64,000 nucleotides of DNA. It comes from Anthopleura xanthogrammica. Lineage: Eukaryota > Cnidaria > Anthozoa > Actiniaria > Actiniidae. The position numbers were made by a program, and so were the translations under genes. Positions 56,930-64,000 of the stretch are shown piece by piece. The notes beneath the pieces are model-generated. The model saw nothing but the letters and a program-made list of their open reading frames with translations, was not told the origin of the DNA and did no database searches. Every line of letters starts with the position of its first letter. Positions within the stretch are counted from its first letter, which is position 1. Location of the stretch: positions 24,870,906-24,934,905 of the forward strand of contig OZ025206.1 of assembly GCA_964019055.1 (NCBI GenBank). The letters run 5' to 3'.

Positions 56930-57054
56930 CATTACCGCCGATTCCGACGAACTGCGACTGCTAGACTTTGAATACTTTGTTTGCACTAATGCATTAGGTG
57001 GACGTCAACCATTCAAGTGAAAGCAGTCGCAGTTCATCGGAATCGGCGGTAATG
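56930..57054. repeat. Inverted repeat, 33-bp arms (in TRAF intron)
   Basis: CATTACCGCCGATTCCGACG, AACTGCGACTGCT at 56930-56962 is mirrored at 57022-57054 with one mismatch, and the loop is 59 bp. It directly follows the GGGGGGTAC element. Confidence 0.8.
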
Positions 57055-57059
57055 TCAAG

Positions 57060-58075
57060 ACAACGTGTCAAGATGGGTAATTTTGAGCTCTGATCACGCT
57101 AACGTTCCGGGCTCTAGAATTTTATAATTCAGTTTCCTAAATGTTTTTTATTACAGTTTTCATATATGAAAGCTGAGAGATCGCTCTTTCGTCAAGATAT
57201 ACTTTCCTAGCACCAGGCATTGTAACATCGTTTGAAATTTACCATTGAAATGTCTCTTTTTTTGGCGGTTTCAAAATAAACGGGTCCAAAAAGCCAAAGT
57301 TGTGAAATCCGCAGATATCTAATTTGTAGTCCAACTCAATGATTCTACTTCAGAAATATAGTTTCATTCCACTTCTATTCAAAAGTTCTTAGTGTTTAAA
57401 AATTCTGCAATTCACAATTTTTCGATTCTTTTACGAGACCTTTGCAAAGAAACGCTGTTTTTAATAGGCTGAAAAATACTCGACCTTCTAAATCTTTAAG
57501 ACAATAGGCTACTTCTCTGAATAATTTCACATCATAAGTGCCTTCGATGTCAACATCATATATTGCGGAACTTCTGCACTCCTGATTAAAAAGTTTTCGT
57601 GAAACTCCGTGAGTTCAATTTGACAATTTAGCAAAACACTTTCCAAGCGCCGACTGGATTGAAGTTTTCTAAGGCACTCCAAAGAAATTCCTAACAAGTT
57701 CAGTATATTCTTTGTATCTCCTATTCAAGATTCTAGAATATCAGTCTTTGTTTATAGTTTTCATGTAGTTTCTGTCACAATCACTCTTCACAATCCAGCA
57801 TGACAATTTCCCTCATCTTCTATTGTTTAATGAGCGCCTTAGCACCTTAGCTCATTAATAGAATAAAACTCCAAAGTTCAGTATATTCTTTGTATCTCCG
57901 TTCAATTCAAGATTATAACTATCACTCCCTACTGATTCTAGCTATTGATCTAGCTATCACTCCCTGCAGTGATCAACAATTTCTTGCTGCAAGGACTTCA
58001 TGATCCACGTCTCACATGCTTAGGATCAGTTGGCATTTTAGTAAACTAGACAAACAGGAGAAAAGATCCCCACTT
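57060..58075. other. TRAF intron, no further exon recognised
   Basis: AGTTCAGTATATTCTTTGTA and ATCTCC occur twice (57700 and 57875), a small direct duplication. Zinc-finger spacing across the flanking exons is complete, so no exon is expected here. Confidence 0.45.
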
Positions 58076-58080
58076 CTTAC

Positions 58081-58239
58081 CTCCATCATGATTTCTTGGC
58101 CACAGTGTTGACATGTTGATTGTTTATACCGACAAGATTCTTTCATGTGTTGATCCAGTTTTTTCAATGGTATCCGGATTTCTTCACATCCTTCATTAAG
58201 GCAAGGAACCTCTCGGTATTCACAATTATTTAAGTGTTC
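58081..58239 (-). CDS. TRAF-family gene, zinc-finger exon (second visible exon)
   Basis: 159 bp, 53 codons, phase 0/0. The acceptor is GTTTATTTTCCAG and the donor GTAAGA. The peptide contains EHLNNCEYREVPCLNEGCEE, LDQHMKESCRYK and CQHCGQEIM, the classic TRAF-type finger pattern (HL..C......C.N.GC ... H....C.Y....C..C). This is the most easily recognised TRAF exon of the four. Confidence 0.87.
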
Positions 58240-58659
58240 CTGGAAAATAAACAAAACCCAAGAAAACAGAATGATTACGCTGTTGGTATGAATCTAAAAG
58301 ATTGAAACTGCATTGATTTAATATGTTTAAATGACTCTTGGTTCTCTTGTTTTCCTCCCTCCTCAAAAACCTAAAACGCTAAATCGATCTGTTCGATTAG
58401 CCGTGCCTTGACTTAGTTTACCACAATTTTTGAGGTGCATGTGACGTCATATTTGCCATGTTGGTTGGCTTAAGAAAGAGATTTATAGTCTTGGTTTCCT
58501 TTGCCATGCCATTCAACATGGATAATGTTAGAGATATTAACCATTGTATTAATGTACAATGCTTTCAATAACAACAGGATTTGTCACGTACTTTGCATTG
58601 ATTGTCCAATAAATAAATCAAACAATCAACCAATTGATTATTGTATGTCCACCTACAGG

Positions 58660-58860
58660 GACCGCGGAGCACCCTAAAAAGTGTGTGTGTGGGGGGGGGG
58701 GGGGGGGGGGGCTATATAAGAGACTAGTATGGGAAAAAGTGGGGGGCTAAGATTGGAAAATGTAAGAGACTAGTATGGAAAAAGGAAAAAAGTGGGGGGG
58801 GGGGGGGGGGGACTGCAGCCCCCCAGCCCCCCCCCCCCCCCCGGCTCCGCGGTGCCTGAC
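58660..58860. mobile_element. G/C-run element with inverted ends (in TRAF intron)
   Basis: The ends GACCGCGGAGCACC and GGCTCCGCGGTGCC are inverted copies. Inside are long G-runs (58688-58711, 58793-58812), a C-run (58826-58842) and the phrase AAGAGACTAGTATGG twice. It looks like a small non-autonomous element and has strong G-quadruplex potential. Confidence 0.6.
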
Positions 58861-58949
58861 CTATACCCTTGACATTTTTGTTATAAACACTGTTATTACT
58901 ATGACTAAGCTAATAAAAATTATATACTATTGGATAATTAGATTCATAC

Positions 58950-59106
58950 CTCTAAGTAGAGCAACTCCTTCTTCCATTCACATCCATACTTGCGATTTAT
59001 GCAGTAACAAATGAGGGTAAGAACCTCATGCTGGCAGCAAACATCTTTCAACACTTCTCTTTGAGAGAGTGGCTCTTTATCCAGTGGACATTGAGGGTTT
59101 GGATTT
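58950..59106 (-). CDS. TRAF-family gene, exon with RING end and first zinc finger (first visible exon)
   Basis: 157 bp: one base completing a codon, then 52 codons, ending in phase 0. The acceptor is CATTTCTCTTTTAG and the donor GTATGA. The peptide begins NPNPQCPLDKEPL, matching the last zinc-ligand pair of a TRAF RING (C-P-x-D as in TRAF6), followed by a CCQHEVLTLICYCINRKYGC finger start. An upstream exon with the rest of the RING must exist; I did not find it. The region beyond 59.3 kb is retroelement sequence, so the 5' part may lie outside the window or be lost. Whether the gene is functional cannot be settled here. Confidence 0.8.
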
Positions 59107-59297
59107 CTAAAAGAGAAATGTTTTTTCCAAAAAATGAAAATGTGTTCAGTTTTTTTGGGTTGTAACAATCATAAAATATGTTGAGTTATCCCACTCCATT
59201 AAAATACAGCCAATCAGAATGAAGGATCGATGAAGAAATGCTGTTGTAGTGTATATATACTGATATACAAATGTTCTTTTCCATCAGGCATTGCAAC

Positions 59298-59345
59298 CAA
59301 GGTATTTTCAATAGTTTCATAAAATAAAATAAAATAAAATATAAA
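59298..59345 (+). repeat. (AAAAT)n tract
   Basis: Repeated TAAAA units directly precede the LINE fragment. Confidence 0.85.
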
Positions 59346-59720
59346 ATGGTAAAGTCATCGAACAAGTAAAACATCACAGGCTTCTTGGTATTGAACTGGA
59401 TGACGACCTCGACTTCAATGATCACGTTGATAACCTGTGCAAGAAGTTAGCTAAACGTATTGGATTGCTAAGGCACATTAGTCCTTACTTGAAACGCTCT
59501 CAAAGAGAACTCTTCTATATCACTGTTATCAAACCCACAATTTTATATGGTTCATCGGTGTGGTCATACGGTCAAAAGGCAATTGAAAATAGGATTTTCA
59601 GGCTTCAAAAAAGGGCAGCTAGAATCATCGCTAATGCAGATCGCTTAACAAGATCAGTAACATTATTTAATTCTTTAAATTGGTTACCTTATTCTGTAGA
59701 TTCTTATATTAATCTTATAT
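59345..59720 (+). pseudogene. CR1/L2-like LINE reverse-transcriptase fragment
   Basis: A single frame of about 125 codons reads LLGIELDDDLDFNDHVDNLC, KKLAKRIGLLRHISPYLKR, VIKPTILYGSSVW and RIFRLQKRAARII. This is the region after the catalytic palm of CR1/L2/Jockey-type reverse transcriptases (the thumb and C-terminal side). Endonuclease and catalytic YADD are absent, so it is a 5'-truncated, dead fragment. It is cut at its 3' side by the (TATG)n tract. Confidence 0.8.
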
Positions 59721-59722
59721 TA

Positions 59723-59724
<2 letters not shown>

Positions 59725-59753
<29 letters not shown>

Positions 59754-59850
59754 TGTATGTATGTATGTATGTATGTATGTATGTATGTATGTATGTATGT
59801 ATGTATGTATGTATGTATGTATGTATGTATGTATGTATGTATGTATGTCA
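59725..59850 (+). repeat. (TATG)n microsatellite
   Basis: About 30 uninterrupted units lie between the LINE fragment and the gypsy gag fragment. It keeps one frame open across both retroelement pieces, which is accidental. Confidence 0.95.
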
Positions 59851-61008
59851 TTATAAAGTTTTAACGGAGTACAAGTTCAGAATGCGTTATCAGGAGCAGA
59901 ATGAAACAGTAGACACGTTTGTAGCTGAACTGAGAGTTTTAGCGAACTCATGTGACTTTGGAGACACTGAATATAGATGAGAATATTCTAGGACAGGTGA
60001 TTGAAAAGTGTGCAGATGGATATTTAGGCGAGAAACTACTACAACAAGGGGATGAATTAACGTTACAGAAAGCGCAAACATAGGAAGAGCGATTGAACAA
60101 TCGAATAAAGATGCTTGACTATTGCGGGGGGGGGGGGGGGGGGGGGCAGGAAAAGAAGTGGGTAGATGATCACAGAAAGATAGGAGTCAATCAAGTAAAG
60201 CAAACTGAGGGTGATCAGTGGAGCCAAAAAGGAAAGAAATGTTACAGATGTGGGAGAGTAGGTCACCTTGCCAACGACCCTAACTGTAGAGCAAAGGCAG
60301 CTGAGTGCAGGAAATGTGAAAAGGTTGGTCATTTTGAAAAATGCTGTAGATCTACTGGAGTGAATTACATGAAAGAAGAGCATATTGAGTGTACATGTGG
60401 AAGCCGGGAGGAAAAGTCAAAGGAGGTTGATGTGAAGTCTGTTAGGGAGGAGAACCCAAAAGAGGTCGATGAGGGAGATGAGTTTGTGCTCTTGACGAGA
60501 CATGACAATGCAGAGGAAGACTTCAAAATTGATGCCCAAATTAATGGGAAACCAATCACATTTGTTATTGACACTGGTTGTTCAAAAACCCTCATTCCAA
60601 GCCAGTGGTTTAGAGCTAACATGGACAGCCCATTGATAGATATAAAAGTAAAGTTTTCTGCTTTTGGGGGAGGAGAAATAACATGTGTTGGAAAATTTGA
60701 ATTGCACTGCGAGCCCAAGATTATGACTTCACATTGGTTTATGAGCCTGGAGAAAACAACATTGCTGATGGACGGTCAAGGCTGCCAGCAGAACCATGCA
60801 AGTGATGAGCTGACAAAGTTTGTAGAAGATCATGTACAGTTTGTTGCAAAAGAAATGGAGTTACTTACACTTAAAGAAATTTGCGAAGAAGGCAAGAAGG
60901 ATGAAGAACTTAAACTGGTTGTGTCAGCGATTGAAAATGGATGGGAAGATAACAGAATTGTCATACGCACAAGGAATATTGTGGCGTGGTCGGCGAGTAT
61001 TTGTACCC
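59851..61008 (+). pseudogene. Ty3/gypsy-like retrotransposon remnant: gag, zinc knuckles, protease, then pol 3' part
   Basis: Gag-like YKFRMRYQEQNETVDTFVAE appears at 59862-59980, then a frame change. A G-run (60125-60146) precedes a frame from 60093 to 61031 with two zinc knuckles (C-YR-C-GRVGH...C, then C-RK-C-EKVGH-FEK-C) and a retroviral-type aspartic protease active site (FVIDTGCSKTLIP, near codon 159). At about 60714 the sequence jumps, in another frame, to a stretch typical of the RNase H/connection end (YEPGENNIADGRSRLP), so reverse transcriptase and most of RNase H are deleted. Near 60975-61008 comes a segment typical of the start of the integrase region. Frameshifts and deletion make it non-functional. 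Confidence 0.8.
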
Positions 61009-61870
61009 ATTGCCAGAAATATGGGACATGAGCCTGCTCATCCATGCGCAATGATGCGTTTCAGCTTACAAAATAGCCGCCGAGTCTTATAGGAAATGTA
61101 TGGGGAATATAGAGCTTCCTCTATTTACGGCGAATAGGGTTTTATTTCCTCTGAGCTCCACATCGCGACAAACAACCCACCCTACAAGCTACTAAATAAG
61201 CGTAAAATGATCATTGAATCATGCGACATATTGGTTCCCGAACTACTTGCCTTTGAAAGGCTTCGAAAGCTCTAGATTCCATACATCGTCTATAAATCTG
61301 GCCACACTTGACCTCAAAATCGTCTTATTTGAGCTCGAAAAAATTTAAAAGTAAAAGAGCTCCACCTCGATATCACCAAACGAGTGTTTAATAAATCCAA
61401 AACCGCTCAAAATAGATAGCATGCCTTCAGAATGTAGGTTCCCAAGAAGCTTGAAGTTAGGTTAAATTTTAAGCGATTCGACGCGTTGTTAGCTCGTAGT
61501 TTTCAGTTAAAAATGACAAGAAACCACAGAGAACTGCTCCAAACCGCTTCAAAACCCCCTAAATATCGCCATTTTGTTTTTACAAGCTCCTATTGACTGC
61601 TGAGATACAATAAAGAAGCTTAAAGTAACGATTTACATTTGAAACTTGTTTCTTGTCCTTCATGGGCTTCCTGTGGTGAGGCTTATCAACAGAAAAATAA
61701 TAGTTGTTCTTTTGATTGTCAAGTAACTATTTTTTGGCAAGAATTGTTTTACTAACATCATTGAATATAAATATGTGCTTGGAAACCATGTAGTTATATT
61801 TTTCCTCTAGAAAACCACTTCATTTTCATTCATGCGTAACACCGCTGACAATGTCCAATATTTCTGGCAA
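61009..61870. mobile_element. TIR element inserted in the gypsy remnant
   Basis: ATTGCCAGAAATATGGGACA at 61009 is mirrored by TGTCCAATATTTCTGGCAAT ending about 61871, a 21-bp terminal repeat with one mismatch. Retroelement coding similarity stops at the left edge and resumes right after the right edge, which independently marks the insertion. The 0.86-kb interior has no transposase frame. I could not define a target-site duplication. Confidence 0.7.
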
Positions 61871-61873
61871 TGA

Positions 61874-61930
61874 CAGAACCTGAGAAAGAAGGCTTTGGCC
61901 TTAGCACACGAAGCCCACCAAGGAATCGTC
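61874..61930 (+). pseudogene. Ty3/gypsy integrase zinc-finger fragment
   Basis: The frame starting at 61874 reads [19 protein letters not shown], the H-x3-H part of the gypsy integrase HHCC finger. It continues the remnant interrupted by the TIR element and is lost soon after. Confidence 0.7.
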
Positions 61931-61997
61931 AGAACATACGGAATCGGGGAGGATCTTTACTCTCAATGCTAAGTTCCTGAGAAGAGCACCCCCAAGT

Positions 61998-62925
<928 letters not shown>

Positions 62926-63280
62926 CGCGGCAGCTCCGCTATTAAAACTATTGAGAGAAATTAAAGTCTTCTTTGATTTGCCGATCGGAGGTGAACAAAA
63001 TAAGTAAAAATATTATGTATGTATGTATAAAAATATACGATTGTTCGCTAAAAAAAAACAACACCTGAATCCTTGAAGACTACTACAAAAAAATGTTTAT
63101 TATGTGTCGAAAAGCAATGTTTTTTTATGTATTTGCGAGGCAAAGTTCGCTTTGAAATCAAGCGAGAACCCTGTGGTGGTATATGCCCGGACGTCGTACG
63201 TATCAGAACAAAGCGATGGCGCAATCAAGCCATGAAAAAATCAACTCCGCTATAATTAAGTAACATAGAATGAATTTAGG
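62926..63280. other. No recognisable gene
   Basis: A third, partial copy of the tail phrase (GCAATCAAGCCATGAAAAAATCAACTC) lies at 63221-63247. Confidence 0.45.
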
Positions 63281-63283
63281 AAG

Positions 63284-63363
63284 CGTACACTCTGTCTAAT
63301 TTCTACAAAACCCTCACGCGGAGGGGAGTGGACAACCAACAAGTATCAATATTCTTTAGAGAA
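63284..63363 (+). repeat. Partial direct copy of the hairpin arm
   Basis: CGTACACTCTGTCTAATTTC through TTCTTTAGAGAAAAG is repeated in direct orientation at 63451-63532 and inverted at 63611-63692. Confidence 0.85.
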
Positions 63364-63779
63364 AAGATGATAAAATAATAGGCGCTGTACCCGGGTTTAT
63401 TCTGTATGCCGGCGCTGACTGATGATCATCACTAAGGTCAATGTCATGAACGTACACTCTGTCTAATTTCTACAAAACCCTCACGCGGAGGGGAGTGGAC
63501 AACCAACAAGTATCAATATTCTTTAGAGAAAAGTGATTGGTCAGTTTTTCAGTAATTTTTCATTGACTGTTCAGTATCAATGAGTTAAATTGTCAAAACT
63601 GACCAATCACTTTTCTCTAAAGAATATTGATACTTGTTGGTTGTCCACTCCCCTCCGCGTGAGGGTTTTGTAGAAATTAGACAGAGTGTACGTTCATGAC
63701 ATTGACCTTAGTGATGATCATCAGTCAGCGCCGGCATACAGAATAAACCCGGGTACAGCGCCTATTATTTTATCATCTT
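63364..63779. mobile_element. Fold-back element with 185-bp arms
   Basis: The arms 63364-63548 and 63595-63779 pair at a constant coordinate sum of 127143, so there are no indels where I checked. The loop is 46 bp. The arms include AGATGATAAAATAATAGGCG, CTGTACCCGGGTTTATTCTG and GATTGGTCAGTTTT. There is no coding frame. The identity and the extra direct copy upstream suggest a recent fold-back or replication-slippage event. Confidence 0.85.
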
Positions 63780-64000
63780 AAAATCCCTAGAAATGTTTTT
63801 AAGCGTCCGGTTTAATTTCATAGATATGTTTTCGATTCTTTATCGTAAAACATGAGTATTTCTGAAGTTTCAAACATTGATATTGATTCTCTTACGAAAA
63901 TTTGAGTATTATAAAATGTATTGAATTTCAATTCATGTTGATTCTTGTACGAAATTGGAGTATAATGAAATGTATCGAATTTCCGCTTTCCGCTTTCCGC
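63780..64000. other. No recognisable gene; short direct repeats
   Basis: TTGATATTGATTCTCTTACG, AAAATTTGAGTATTATAAAA and their variants TTCATGTTGATTCTTGTACG, AAATTGGAGTATAATGAAAT show a diverged tandem repeat of about 60 bp that runs to the window edge. Confidence 0.5.

Noticed and set aside
60093..61031. Intact 312-aa gag-protease gene
   Set aside because: The frame is open by accident across a deletion: after the protease it reads RNase H-region sequence in the wrong frame and then runs into an inserted element.

Overview
The window looks like a piece of an anthozoan cnidarian (coral or sea anemone) nuclear genome. The reasons are an AT-rich, gene-poor background, spliced animal genes with long introns (an H2.0/HLX-type homeobox gene, a TRAF-family gene and a rhodopsin-class neuropeptide-type GPCR), degenerate TTAGGG-like repeats, and many small transposons and tRNA-derived SINEs. 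The species call is inference; the genes themselves are read directly.

Layout. 1-17 kb has no protein gene that I can support. It holds SINE copies (one with a 57-bp tandem-repeat tail), several inverted-repeat mini-transposons and microsatellites. A single-coding-exon class A GPCR (360 aa) lies at 17181-18263 on +. 18.3-27.7 kb is again repeats and unrecognised sequence, including a degenerate telomere-like array near 22.7 kb. An HLX-type homeobox gene runs from 28106 to 45362 on + in three coding exons (28106-28343, 43916-44044, 45025-45362). The splice phases agree at both joins and give a 234-aa product. Intron 1 is 15.6 kb. Intron 2 is mostly a minisatellite built from the end of exon 2 and its own 5' splice site.

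The most striking object is 45979-50967: a nearly perfect 5-kb palindrome with ~2.17-kb arms and a 640-bp centre, flanked by the 6-bp direct repeat TCTTCT and with 5'-AG...CT-3' ends. Those are the hallmarks of Polinton/Maverick integration. No polymerase, integrase, protease or capsid gene is present. Each arm carries two intact convergent genes: a PC4/Sub1-like (ssDNA-binding) protein of 172 aa and a 206-aa protein with a C2HC zinc finger and an acidic region. The centre carries a well-folded tRNA-Trp(CCA) gene. I read it as a non-autonomous, fold-back relative of Polintons and consider it the best candidate for an undescribed system here.

55.5-59.1 kb, on -, holds four consecutive exons of a TRAF-family gene (RING end, TRAF zinc fingers, coiled coil) with matching phases. 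Neither the rest of the RING nor a MATH domain is visible. 59.3-62 kb is a nest of dead retroelements: a CR1/L2-like reverse transcriptase tail, a (TATG)n tract, and a Ty3/gypsy gag-protease-pol remnant with an internal deletion, interrupted by a TIR element of ~0.86 kb. 62-63.8 kb holds a (CTGT)n-containing tandem duplication and a 185-bp-arm hairpin.
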